Assembly (NCBI GenBank): GCA_949065595.1
Contig: CARSXK010000003.1
Coordinates: forward strand, 1-64,000
Length of the DNA: 64,000 nt
Direction: 5' to 3'
From: UBA5026 sp949065595
GTDB lineage: Bacteria > Bacillota_I > Bacilli_A > RF39 > UBA660
A program made the position numbers and the translations under genes. How positions within the stretch are numbered: the first letter of the stretch is position 1; each line of letters begins with the position of its first letter. Below are positions 15,853 to 24,907 of the stretch, in pieces. The notes beneath the pieces are model-generated. The model made no database searches. It was not told the origin of the DNA and was given only the letters and a program-made list of their open reading frames with translations.

Positions 15853-18087
15853 ATGAAAAAACAGGGAATATTAAAATCTTTTATAATAATTATTTTTATA
15901 TTAGGGATGATTGGTCTTTTTAGCCCAATATTAATTAAAAATTTGAAATTTGGATTGGATTTAAAAGGTGGATTTGAAGTTTTATACGATGTACAAAGTA
16001 TAGATGGAACACCTGTCACCAGTGATATGGTAACCAGTACCTACAAAACAATGTTGAAAAGAATTGATGTTTTAGGGGTATCAGAACCTGTAATTACAGT
16101 AGAGGGTGATCATAAAATTCGTGTTCAATTAGCAGGTGTGACTGATGCAGAAGAAGCACGCAAAATTTTAAGTCAAGCTGCCAATTTAACATTTCGTGAT
16201 ACCAGTGACAAGCTTTTAATGTCAAGTAGTGTTTTAAATAGTGGTGGGGCGAAAGTTGGACAAGATAGTAAAGGAAGACCTGCTGTATCACTTAGTGTAA
16301 AAGATAAAGATCAGTTTTATCACGTAACCAAGCAAGTGAGTGAAATGAGCGATAATCGTATCGTTATTTGGTTAGATTTCGATGAAAATAGTTCATTTAA
16401 AAAAGAAGAAACAAAATGTGGAAGTTTAAATGATTCCAAATGTTTATCTGTTGCAACTGTGGGCGAAGGATTTGCAAGTGATGTTATTATTCAGGGAAAT
16501 TTCACGCAAAAAGAAGTCAAAAATTTAGTAGATTTGATTAATTCTGGAAGTTTACCTACTAAATTAGAAGAAGTTTCTTCTAAAACTGTTACTGCAAGTT
16601 TTGGAATGCATTCATTAGAAAAGACTGTTTTTGCTGGTACAATTGGTATTGCACTTATCATCGTACTTATGATTTTCCTTTATCATTTTGCAGGTTTTGT
16701 TGCTTCCATTGGAATGGTGATTTACACTTTTTGTACGTTTGCTATTTTTTGGCTAGTTGGAGGGGTATTAACATTACCTGGAATTGCGGCAATGCTACTT
16801 GGAATTGGTATGGCAATTGACGCTAATGTTATTCACTTTGCTCGTATTAAAGATGAATTAAAAAAAGGAAGCAGTTTTCAAGCTGCATATCAATCAGGCA
16901 ACAAAAATTCTTTGGCAACTATTATTGATTCTAATGTGACTACATTGATTGTTGCGGTTATTTTATTTCTTTTTGGAGAAAGTAGCATCAAAGGATTTGC
17001 AACCATGTTGATGATTAGTATTTTTGTAACTATGTTTGTTATGGTATTTGTAACAAGATATTTATTGAATTTATTTGTAAAAACAGGATATTTTGACCAT
17101 AAATGGAATTTCTTTTTAGGCGTTCATGAGAAAAGGTTAAATCAAGAGTCATGGCACAAAATAGATTTTATCAAATCGAGCAGAATATTCTTTGGTTTGT
17201 CTATAATTGTAGTGGTTCTTGGAGTTGTCTCATTGGGATGGAAAGGACTTAATTTGGGGATTGATTTCAAGGGAGGTTCATCTATTTCAATTCAAAGTAA
17301 ACAAGAAATTACTCCAGAAATCATAGAACAAGAATTGCTTGAAATGGGGTATACTATTTCAAATATTGAAGTATTGAATGATAAGAACATTGAGGTTTTG
17401 ATTGCAGATAGTTTGAATCAAGAGCAAGTTTTAAAAACAGAAAATCATTTCAAACAGAAATATGAAGCTGAAACTGAAATTGGAGTTGTTTCCAATGTAG
17501 TAAAACAAGAGTTAATCAAAAACGCCTTTTTATCTTTGTTACTTGCTAGTATAGCCATTGTGATTTACATTTCTATTCGCTATCGTTTCAGTTATGCGAT
17601 TGGCGCTATTGTATCTTTATTACATGATGTTTTTGTAATTGTAGCAGGATTTAGCCTTTTGAATTTAGAAGTGTCTAGTATCTTTGTTGCAGCAATTTTA
17701 TCTATCATAGGATATTCGATTAATGATACAATTGTTTTATTTGATCGCATTAAGGAGAATATAAGTGTAAAGAAAAAGAATACGATTAAGAGTAAAGAAG
17801 ATTTGGCTGTAGTTGTCAATACTAGTTTAAAACAAACATTGACAAGGAGTATTATAACAACACTTACTACTTTAATTCCTGTTGTTTGTCTCATTTTTAT
17901 GGGATCTCATGAAATTATTAATTTTAATATTGCGATGTTCTTTGGCTTAATTGCAGGGTCTTATTCTTCAATATGTATAGCCAGTCAACTTTGGTATCAG
18001 ATAGAAAAAAGAACGGTTGGAAAAACTAAAAAGAAAAAATGGTATGATGAACCAGAAGAATTAAAAGTAAAAGGAGTGAATTCATAA
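15853..18087 (+). CDS. secDF: SecDF fused preprotein translocase subunit
   Basis: A 744-residue fusion of SecD and SecF, the proton-driven RND-family partner of SecYEG that helps pull secreted proteins across the membrane. SecD: first helix (7-28), the GLDLKGGFEVLYDV motif, periplasmic-side domain, then helices around GIAAMLLGIGMAIDANVI (about 310-330). SecF: a second GLNLGIDFKGGSSISI motif near residue 470 and a second five-helix bundle containing SIIGYSINDTIVLFDRIKE. Fusion is the normal form in Bacillus. GGGAGG precedes the ATG by 6 nt; upstream in-frame codons overlap comN and are not used. Confidence 0.95.
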   Translation: MKKQGILKSFIIIIFILGMIGLFSPILIKNLKFGLDLKGGFEVLYDVQSIDGTPVTSDMVTSTYKTMLKRIDVLGVSEPVITVEGDHKIRVQLAGVTDAEEARKILSQAANLTFRDTSDKLLMSSSVLNSGGAKVGQDSKGRPAVSLSVKDKDQFYHVTKQVSEMSDNRIVIWLDFDENSSFKKEETKCGSLNDSKCLSVATVGEGFASDVIIQGNFTQKEVKNLVDLINSGSLPTKLEEVSSKTVTASFGMHSLEKTVFAGTIGIALIIVLMIFLYHFAGFVASIGMVIYTFCTFAIFWLVGGVLTLPGIAAMLLGIGMAIDANVIHFARIKDELKKGSSFQAAYQSGNKNSLATIIDSNVTTLIVAVILFLFGESSIKGFATMLMISIFVTMFVMVFVTRYLLNLFVKTGYFDHKWNFFLGVHEKRLNQESWHKIDFIKSSRIFFGLSIIVVVLGVVSLGWKGLNLGIDFKGGSSISIQSKQEITPEIIEQELLEMGYTISNIEVLNDKNIEVLIADSLNQEQVLKTENHFKQKYEAETEIGVVSNVVKQELIKNAFLSLLLASIAIVIYISIRYRFSYAIGAIVSLLHDVFVIVAGFSLLNLEVSSIFVAAILSIIGYSINDTIVLFDRIKENISVKKKNTIKSKEDLAVVVNTSLKQTLTRSIITTLTTLIPVVCLIFMGSHEIINFNIAMFFGLIAGSYSSICIASQLWYQIEKRTVGKTKKKKWYDEPEELKVKGVNS

Positions 18088-18099
18088 AGGAGGAAGGAA

Positions 18100-18648
18100 A
18101 TGAGTATCCAAATATATACAGATTTAAAAAATCCAGAATATGTTTCTATGAATTTGTCTTCACTGCTTGATGCATATACATATGCAGTAAAAGAAGGAAA
18201 TCATACAGTTGCATCTTTGCTTGCAAATTTGTTTCATGAGGAATCAGAGTATGTTAGAATTTCTAAAAAGAGTCCAATTTATTCTTTTTTGAAAGTATCC
18301 CCTTATGTAACAGAAGATGAAATTACATGGGAAACCATTAAACAAGCGTATGTAATTTCTCGTTTACAAAACAATATTCCCATCTTACATAGTTTGGGAA
18401 AAGTATTGGGTCATTGGGACCAATATATACTAGAGAAAAAAGAAAGGGATGGCCTTTTCGAGGAACTAGTAAATTTACCAGAATCGGTGCGTCATTTTAT
18501 CTTAAAATATCATGATGTGTCTGTTTATGAAGCACAAAAAAGGGTTCAAAAAAATAAAGTGGTGGATGATCATCAAGGACAAAATCCGAATCGCAGTATT
18601 GTGGAAATCGGATATGATAATGATAAAATATACAAAAAAGCTGCCTAG
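18100..18648 (+). CDS. Hypothetical protein between secDF and rel
   Basis: I do not recognise this 182-residue soluble, mostly helical protein (SLLDAYTYAVKEGNHTVASL, then HEESEYVRISKKSPIYSFLK). It has no membrane segment or metal motif. It sits 12 nt after secDF and 14 nt before rel, within the operon, in the place that recJ and apt occupy in B. subtilis, but resembles neither. AGGAGG lies close upstream of the ATG. Residues 20-45 look like a regular helical layer, suggesting a helical-bundle adaptor, which is only a guess. Confidence 0.7.
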   Translation: MSIQIYTDLKNPEYVSMNLSSLLDAYTYAVKEGNHTVASLLANLFHEESEYVRISKKSPIYSFLKVSPYVTEDEITWETIKQAYVISRLQNNIPILHSLGKVLGHWDQYILEKKERDGLFEELVNLPESVRHFILKYHDVSVYEAQKRVQKNKVVDDHQGQNPNRSIVEIGYDNDKIYKKAA

Positions 18649-18662
18649 AAAGAAGTGGGAGT

Positions 18663-20831
18663 ATGACCAAAAAAAATATGCATATTACAATCGCAGATCT
18701 TATGGCATCCGTATCTACTTATATCAAAGATGAAAGGGAGCTATCTTTAATTGAAAATGGATACCAATTTGCTGCAGAAAAACACTTTGGAATCAAACGA
18801 TTAACAGGTGAGGACTATATTGAGCATCCTTTACATGTTGCTTCCATTTTAACAGAAATCAATGCGGATGCAGAAACCTTATGTGCAGCTTTACTCCATG
18901 ATGTGTTAGAAGATTGCGGTATTTCAAAAGAGGAATTAGAAGAAAAATTTGGAAAAACAGTTGCTTCTTTGGTTGATGGTGTTACTAAAATTAACAAGCT
19001 GAATTTTGAAAATAATAATAATGCAACCATTGCGACCCATCGTAAAATTTTAGTAGGTCTTTGTGAAGATGTCCGTGTTATTATTATCAAACTCGCTGAT
19101 CGCTTGCACAATCTTCGTACCATTTGGGTTCATCCAGAAGAAAAGCAGAAGGAAAAAGCAAGAGAAACTTTAGATATTTTAACTCCAATTGCGAGTCGTT
19201 TGGGAATGAATCATATCAAAAGTGAATTAGAAGATTTATCACTTCGATATTTAAAGCCAGATGTTTATTTTTCCATTGTTGAGGAACTCAATCAGACCAA
19301 AGCGGAGCGTGACAATGCTGTCAATGAAATGATGAAAAAAGTGTCTGAAATTTTAAATGAAAATCACATTCTTCATGAAATAAAAGGACGTGCAAAAAGT
19401 ATTTATAGTATTTATAAAAAATTGGATAAAGGAAAAAAATTTAGTGAAATATACGATTTACTTGCCCTTCGTGTTTTTGTAAATACAGAGCAAGAATGTT
19501 ATCAAGCTCTTGGAATGATTCATTCTAAATATAGGCCAATTCCCAAACGTTTTAAAGATTATATAGCGATGCCTAAAACCAATATGTATCAATCGCTTCA
19601 TACAACGGTATTTGGATTTGATGGGTATTTATTTGAAATCCAAATTCGTACCTATGAAATGGATGACATAGCGGAGCGTGGAATTGCGTCTCACTGGTCT
19701 TATAAAGAAAAGGGAAGTACTGTTACAGTCATGCAAAATACAATGGAGCAAAAGTTGCAATTTTTCCGTTCTATTATGGAACTCAACAATGAGGAACCTA
19801 ATGATGAACAATTTGTAAGGTCTGTTACGGAGGATGTATTTAAAGACACTATTTATGTATATACTCCAGCTGGAGATGTTATTGAATTACCAGCTGGAGC
19901 AACACCAATTGATTTTGCCTATAAGGTACACAGTGGTGTTGGAGATAAAATGATTGGGGCTATTGTCAATAACAACATAGTTCCGTTGGATTATGTATTA
20001 CAAAATCAGGATATTGTAAAGATTAACACCAATAAAAATGCATTGGGGCCTAGCCGTGAATGGATTAATATGGCCAAAACAACCCAAGCGAAAAATAAAA
20101 TTCGTTCTTTTTATCGAAAAATTGATAAAGAGGGATATTTAAAAAAGGGTGAGGAATTACTTGCCAAGGAATTACGAAAACGAAAATTGGGATTCAATGA
20201 GTTTTTGTCAAACGAAAATATTGATAAAATCATCAAAGAATTAAAATGTGATGGAATAGACGATATTTATATTAATCTTGGGAATGGTAAAATACCAGTA
20301 GGAACTGTAATCAATGTAGTGACTGGAGAAAATAGTACCAAAGAAGAAATTATTTTAAAGAGAACAAAAAATAAAGAAGTCATTCTTCCTACTGTAAAAA
20401 ATGATATTATGGTAGAGGGCATTGATGAAATTAAAGTGAATGTTGCTTCTTGTTGCAAACCTGTTCCGCAAGATAAAATTGTTGGATATATTACCAAGGG
20501 TTATGGAATTACAGTACATCGTTCTATTTGTCCTAATATTCAGGAATTGGCAGAGCGCATTATAGATGTTAGATGGAGTGATGAAATTGCCAAACGGTAT
20601 CCAACCAATTTACTTATTCATACATTGAATAGTGATAATTTATTATTGGATATTATTTCAAAGACTTCTAATCATAATATTTCCATTCAAAGTGTTAATA
20701 CATTTCATAATGAGGATGGAATGATTTATGATATTGTCGTTTTGGTAGAAAATAAAGAGAAATTGGATAAATTTATCAATGATTTGGAACAATTAACAAA
20801 TGTGTTTGAAGTGCAGAGGTTGATTAAATGA
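18663..20831 (+). CDS. rel: Bifunctional (p)ppGpp synthetase/hydrolase
   Basis: A 722-residue long RSH enzyme that makes and degrades the stringent-response alarmone. In order: HD hydrolase (about 25-180, HPLHVA and HDVLEDC with H79-D80); synthetase domain (about 230-350, including KGRAKSIYSIYKKL and YDLLALRVFV); TGS domain (about 395-455, VYTPAGDVIELPAGATPIDF); Cys-containing region (ASCCKPVP); and C-terminal ACT domain (about 648-722). Both catalytic halves appear intact, as in Rel/SpoT of Gram-positives. It overlaps dtd by 4 nt (ATGA), the same neighbour as in B. subtilis. Confidence 0.96.
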   Translation: MTKKNMHITIADLMASVSTYIKDERELSLIENGYQFAAEKHFGIKRLTGEDYIEHPLHVASILTEINADAETLCAALLHDVLEDCGISKEELEEKFGKTVASLVDGVTKINKLNFENNNNATIATHRKILVGLCEDVRVIIIKLADRLHNLRTIWVHPEEKQKEKARETLDILTPIASRLGMNHIKSELEDLSLRYLKPDVYFSIVEELNQTKAERDNAVNEMMKKVSEILNENHILHEIKGRAKSIYSIYKKLDKGKKFSEIYDLLALRVFVNTEQECYQALGMIHSKYRPIPKRFKDYIAMPKTNMYQSLHTTVFGFDGYLFEIQIRTYEMDDIAERGIASHWSYKEKGSTVTVMQNTMEQKLQFFRSIMELNNEEPNDEQFVRSVTEDVFKDTIYVYTPAGDVIELPAGATPIDFAYKVHSGVGDKMIGAIVNNNIVPLDYVLQNQDIVKINTNKNALGPSREWINMAKTTQAKNKIRSFYRKIDKEGYLKKGEELLAKELRKRKLGFNEFLSNENIDKIIKELKCDGIDDIYINLGNGKIPVGTVINVVTGENSTKEEIILKRTKNKEVILPTVKNDIMVEGIDEIKVNVASCCKPVPQDKIVGYITKGYGITVHRSICPNIQELAERIIDVRWSDEIAKRYPTNLLIHTLNSDNLLLDIISKTSNHNISIQSVNTFHNEDGMIYDIVVLVENKEKLDKFINDLEQLTNVFEVQRLIK

Positions 20832-21277
20832 GAGTTTTGGTCCAAAGAAGCCTTTTGGCTTCGGTTACAGTGGATGAAGTTTGTGTTGGAAAAATTGAAA
20901 AAGGTATGGTTGTATTGGTAGGTTTTACAGTAGGGGACGGAATAGATGATATTCAGTATTGTATCAATAAGTTAATTCATCTTCGTATTTTTGAAGATGA
21001 AAATGGAACAATGAATGAATCTATTTTAGACCAAAAGGGAAGTATTCTTAGTATTTCGCAATTTACATTATATGCGAATACAGAAAAAGGAAATCGCCCT
21101 AGTTATAGTGCAGCTTTGAAAGCGAAAGAGGCGGAACCCCTTTATGAACGATGGAACCAAGAGCTTTCTAAATATGTGAAGGTGGAAACTGGAAAGTTTG
21201 GTGCTGATATGAAAGTAACTCTTACCAATGATGGTCCAGTTACTATATTGATAGAAAGTAGGAAGAAATGTGATTAA
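20828..21277 (+). CDS. dtd: D-aminoacyl-tRNA deacylase
   Basis: A 149-residue DTD that hydrolyses D-amino acids (and glycine misloaded on tRNA-Ala) from tRNA. The two invariant motifs are present: SQFTLYA (about residues 77-83) and NDGPVT (about 136-141, the family's GPVT motif). Length is normal. The start overlaps the rel stop by 4 nt and its own stop overlaps the next gene by 8 nt, so it is tightly coupled inside the operon. Confidence 0.95.
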   Translation: MRVLVQRSLLASVTVDEVCVGKIEKGMVVLVGFTVGDGIDDIQYCINKLIHLRIFEDENGTMNESILDQKGSILSISQFTLYANTEKGNRPSYSAALKAKEAEPLYERWNQELSKYVKVETGKFGADMKVTLTNDGPVTILIESRKKCD

Positions 21278-22334
21278 AAATAAACCAGATTTTAAATTGA
21301 TTAATTGTGCTTTGATTGTATTGATTGTTTTTTTGGTGTATCGTACAGGAAATTTATGGTTAGGTTGTTTGGCGACATTCAAAAAAATTATTGTACCATT
21401 TTTCATGGCATTTATTGTTGCATATGCGTTATATCCTTTTTTGCAGTATTTGATGAAACGTAAAATTCCAAAGGCATTATCTGTTGTCATCATTTTGGCG
21501 CTTATTATAGGTGTAATTGCTTTTCTAGGAATTACAGTTTTACCGTTATTATTCGGACAACTGTCTAGTTTATTTAATGGAATTATTGCTTTTATCAAAG
21601 AGATTTCAATGAAATATGATATTAATTTTGGACCATTGCAAGATACATTATCCAATGGATTCAATGATATTATTATGTCATTAGGAAAATATGTATCGAA
21701 TGGCGCTATTAATATGATAGGTGTTTCTATGGAATATGTATCGATTGCGTTTATTGCTTTCGCATCTGCGATTTATTTCTTAATTGACATGGATAAAATA
21801 CGTAATTGTGTTAAAAGGTATTTAAAAAGGAAAAATAAAAAGGCATTTCGATATGTTGCAGCAGTAGATCATGAGATGAAGCAGTATTTGACAGGCTTTT
21901 TAAGAATTATGCTAATTACATTAGTAGAGTATTCTTTGGCTTATACCATTATTAGACATCCAGATGCATTGTTGCTTGGATTCCTTGCCATGATTGCAAA
22001 CTTGATTCCATATTTTGGTGGAATGATTGCCAATATAGTTGCCGCAGTTACTGCCTTTGTGATTAGTCCAGCAATGTTTATTAAAACCTTAATTGTCTTT
22101 ATGTTACTATCATGGTTAGATGGATATTTAATCAATCCTCTTGTTTATGGAAAAACCAATAAAATACATCCTTTGGTTGGTATATTTGCTGTCTTTGCAG
22201 GTGGAATTTTATTTGGAATTGCTGGGGTTATTATTTCTTTACCACTTGCAATTATCTTGATTACGACTTATAAATTTTATTGGGAAGATATTAGTGATAA
22301 GATAGAAGATATTAAGGATAAAAAGGAAAAGTGA
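21270..22334 (+). CDS. AI-2E family (PerM/YtvI-like) transporter
   Basis: A 354-residue membrane protein with about eight helices. The C-terminal motif region (PDALLLGFLAMIANLIPYFG, GGILFGIAGVIISLPLA) is typical of the AI-2E/PerM family. Members have been linked to autoinducer-2 or ion export; the substrate here is unknown. The GTG start overlaps dtd, so it belongs to the rel operon, in the slot where B. subtilis has an amidase gene. The operon ends at the hairpin over its stop codon. Confidence 0.88.
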   Translation: MIKNKPDFKLINCALIVLIVFLVYRTGNLWLGCLATFKKIIVPFFMAFIVAYALYPFLQYLMKRKIPKALSVVIILALIIGVIAFLGITVLPLLFGQLSSLFNGIIAFIKEISMKYDINFGPLQDTLSNGFNDIIMSLGKYVSNGAINMIGVSMEYVSIAFIAFASAIYFLIDMDKIRNCVKRYLKRKNKKAFRYVAAVDHEMKQYLTGFLRIMLITLVEYSLAYTIIRHPDALLLGFLAMIANLIPYFGGMIANIVAAVTAFVISPAMFIKTLIVFMLLSWLDGYLINPLVYGKTNKIHPLVGIFAVFAGGILFGIAGVIISLPLAIILITTYKFYWEDISDKIEDIKDKKEK

Positions 22335-22350
22335 TTCCTTTTTTATTTTT
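22321..22350 (+). terminator. Terminator of the comN-secDF-rel operon
   Basis: AAAAGGAA (22321-22328) pairs with TTCCTTTT (22335-22342), 6-nt loop containing the stop codon, then a T-rich tail. Confidence 0.85.
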
Positions 22351-22480
22351 AACCTGTTTATATTATTTAGTAATTGATATTTGGTTATGATTTTGACAAT
22401 ATATCATTTTTATGTATAATAGATTTATCTTTTTAAAAATATATTCAAAAAGAGTGTTTTATAAAGATGGATGTGATACT

Positions 22481-23350
22481 ATGAAACCGATTTTGTTTTT
22501 ACAGAAATTAATTACAGATGAAACACCAATTTTAGAATTAAAAAATGATGTTTCTATCTCTAGACAACAAAAATATCAAGTACTGGGTTTACCTTCTAGT
22601 AGCTTGACTAATCGATATATTGAACGTATGTATTATCAGAATTTGAAATGGTTTTATTTTAAATCGGAAGAAAGTAGATATGGTTATCCTTTTTCCATAT
22701 TAGATGAATTAATGGGGAGTTACCTTGCAAAGATTATAGAACTACCAGCTGTTTCCTTTGTTGTAGCAAAAACAAAGGATTCTATTGGAATTGCTTCCGA
22801 GAACTTTCGAATGGAGTCATCTGATTATTATTTTATACAGCAACTTCCAGTGAAAACACTATTGGAAAATAGATTTAATTTAGCCAGTCTAGATATTTTA
22901 AAATCATTATGTATAGATCCTATCAATGCAGTTCAATTAGAAGAACATATTTTAAAACTGTTAGCGTTAGATTTATATATGTTACAAAAAGATCGTGGTG
23001 ATACGAATCTTCAATTTCAGATAAATCACGCGACACAATATTTGGATTTATCTGCCGTATACGATTTTTCAAACTGTATAGAAGAAGCCGAGCTTGCCTC
23101 TGTTATGATTCGAAATCCTATTGTAGTATTAAATTATAATACCATTCGTTTATTGATAAAAAAGTATCCAAAATTTACTAAATATATAGAATCCTTGCAA
23201 AATCAAACGATGTGTTCTACTTGGGATCAAATTTGTGGAGATTACCATTTCAACTTAAATTGTTTTGCATATAATCAGGCCAAAAATCATTATGAAATAA
23301 AAGACCAAAAACAAAAAGGTTTATTCAAAGAATTATTCACTAATGTATGA
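22481..23350 (+). CDS. Hypothetical protein, possibly HipA/kinase-like fold
   Basis: A 289-residue soluble protein that I cannot name. The order of elements hints at a HipA-like kinase fold: a helical segment, then LLALDLYMLQKDRGDTNLQF (about 165-185, where HipA has its catalytic Asp and Asn) and LDLSAVYDFSNC (about 195-206, where HipA has the metal-binding Asp). The N-terminal ATP-binding half is not obvious. ATG 22481 is chosen because GGATGTGAT ends 3 nt before it. It has its own promoter region after the rel terminator and is followed by the short SpoVK-like fragment. Kinase activity is unproven. Confidence 0.6.
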   Translation: MKPILFLQKLITDETPILELKNDVSISRQQKYQVLGLPSSSLTNRYIERMYYQNLKWFYFKSEESRYGYPFSILDELMGSYLAKIIELPAVSFVVAKTKDSIGIASENFRMESSDYYFIQQLPVKTLLENRFNLASLDILKSLCIDPINAVQLEEHILKLLALDLYMLQKDRGDTNLQFQINHATQYLDLSAVYDFSNCIEEAELASVMIRNPIVVLNYNTIRLLIKKYPKFTKYIESLQNQTMCSTWDQICGDYHFNLNCFAYNQAKNHYEIKDQKQKGLFKELFTNV

Positions 23351-23394
23351 AATACTGATAAAATATCTATACGAATGAAAAAATAGGTGCAAAA

Positions 23395-23649
23395 GTGAAA
23401 TTAATTATACTAGATTTTATGAAACAGGAACATTTTGGAAATGGACGATTTATTGACAATTTATTTGATAAAATAGTGATGAGTCATGCAAATAGATGCT
23501 ATAATAGTGATAATGTTCAGGATCTGATAACAATAACCGAAGAAGACATTAGTGTTGAAATATGTGAAGAATTGAAATCAGATGAAAAACAAAACAAATT
23601 GGATTTTAAAGGAGGATATTATGCTGCAAAAACCAAAGGGAACATATGA
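23395..23649 (+). CDS. Short fragment resembling the C-terminal lid of SpoVK/CbbX-type AAA+ ATPases
   Basis: An 84-residue frame with GTG start and TAGGTG upstream. The segment HFGNGRFIDNLFDKIVMSHANR (about 13-34) matches the C-terminal lid of SpoVK/CbbX AAA+ proteins, and the following TITEEDIS fits the end of that domain. No Walker motifs are present here or just upstream, so it is a remnant or a stand-alone lid. Its last 29 nt overlap the hisS start and ribosome-binding site, so the tail is not under normal protein selection. Confidence 0.5.
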   Translation: MKLIILDFMKQEHFGNGRFIDNLFDKIVMSHANRCYNSDNVQDLITITEEDISVEICEELKSDEKQNKLDFKGGYYAAKTKGNI

Positions 23650-24907
23650 TGTATATGGTGGTCTAGGACTTAAAATATTGTATTTAGAAAATTTACTTCG
23701 TTCATTAATGGAAAAATATCATTATGAATATGTGAGAACACCAATATTTGAATCGAGTGAATTATTTCATAGAGGAGTAGGAGAAACAACTGATATTGTT
23801 TCTAAAGAAACTTATGATTTTATAGATCGTGGCAATCGTAATATGACATTAAGACCAGAAGGAACTGCTGGAGTAGTAAGAAGTTATATTGAAAATAAAA
23901 TGTATGGAAATCCAAGCCAACCAATTAAAACATGGTATATGGGACCCATGTATCGGTACGAAAGACCACAATCGGGTAGATTTCGTGAATTTTATCAATT
24001 CGGTGTAGAAGTATTTGGAACGGAAAATCCTATGATGGATGCAGAAGTGATAAGTATTCCAGTTAATTTTTACCGATTACTTGGATTAAAGGGAATTAAA
24101 GTTAATATCAATACCTTGGGGGATACAGAATCGAGAAATGCGTATCGTGAGGCTTTGTTAGAACATTTTAAACCGCATTTAGGTGAACTTTGTGAGGACT
24201 GCAAAACACGTTATGAGAAGAACCCCCTTCGTATATTAGATTGTAAGATTGATCATGATTTAGAATGTATGAAAACCGCGCCTAAAATATCAGATTATCT
24301 AAATGAGACGAGTCGCAAGCATTTTGAGGAAGTCAAGAATTATTTAGATGTGCTAGAGATTCCTTATCAAGTGAATCCAAATGTAGTCAGAGGATTGGAT
24401 TACTATACGCATACTGTCTTTGAAGTCGAAGCTTCGATTGAAGGATTTGGTAGTCAAAATGTCCTATGTGGTGGTGGAAGATACAACCATTTGGTCGAAA
24501 ATATTGGGGGACCGTCGACACCAGGGGTTGGGTTTGCCCTTGGTATGGAAAGATTACTATCAGCGTTAGAATGTGAAAATATAAGTATTGGTAAAGATAT
24601 GTTAGATGTATATATTATCCCAATTGAAGAATCACAAATTCCTAAAGCATTCACTTTTGCACAGACACTTCGTATGAATGGTTTTTCTGTTGATATGGAT
24701 TATATGAAACGGAATATGAAAGGTAATTTCAAACAAGCAGACCGTTTGAATGCTTCTTTTGTTATTTTACTTGGAGAAGAAGAAGTTCAAACTAATATTT
24801 TAACTTTAAAAGACAATCATACAAAACAAGAATATAAAGTAGATGTGAGTGAATTAATTTCCTTTTTGGATTTACATATAAAGGAGGAACATGATGAAGA
24901 GGATTGA
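23621..24907 (+). CDS. hisS: Histidyl-tRNA synthetase
   Basis: A 428-residue class II synthetase that charges tRNA-His. Motif 1 lies around RTPIFESSELF, motif 2 around MGPMYRYERPQSGRFREFYQFG (about 107-128), the His-A signature around LDYYTHTVFEV (about 260-270), and motif 3 in GVGFALGMERL. The C-terminal anticodon-binding domain covers about 330-428. ATG 23621 follows GGAGG by 6 nt. It overlaps the AspRS gene by 14 nt, as part of the hisS-aspS pair usual in Bacillota. Confidence 0.96.
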   Translation: MLQKPKGTYDVYGGLGLKILYLENLLRSLMEKYHYEYVRTPIFESSELFHRGVGETTDIVSKETYDFIDRGNRNMTLRPEGTAGVVRSYIENKMYGNPSQPIKTWYMGPMYRYERPQSGRFREFYQFGVEVFGTENPMMDAEVISIPVNFYRLLGLKGIKVNINTLGDTESRNAYREALLEHFKPHLGELCEDCKTRYEKNPLRILDCKIDHDLECMKTAPKISDYLNETSRKHFEEVKNYLDVLEIPYQVNPNVVRGLDYYTHTVFEVEASIEGFGSQNVLCGGGRYNHLVENIGGPSTPGVGFALGMERLLSALECENISIGKDMLDVYIIPIEESQIPKAFTFAQTLRMNGFSVDMDYMKRNMKGNFKQADRLNASFVILLGEEEVQTNILTLKDNHTKQEYKVDVSELISFLDLHIKEEHDEED

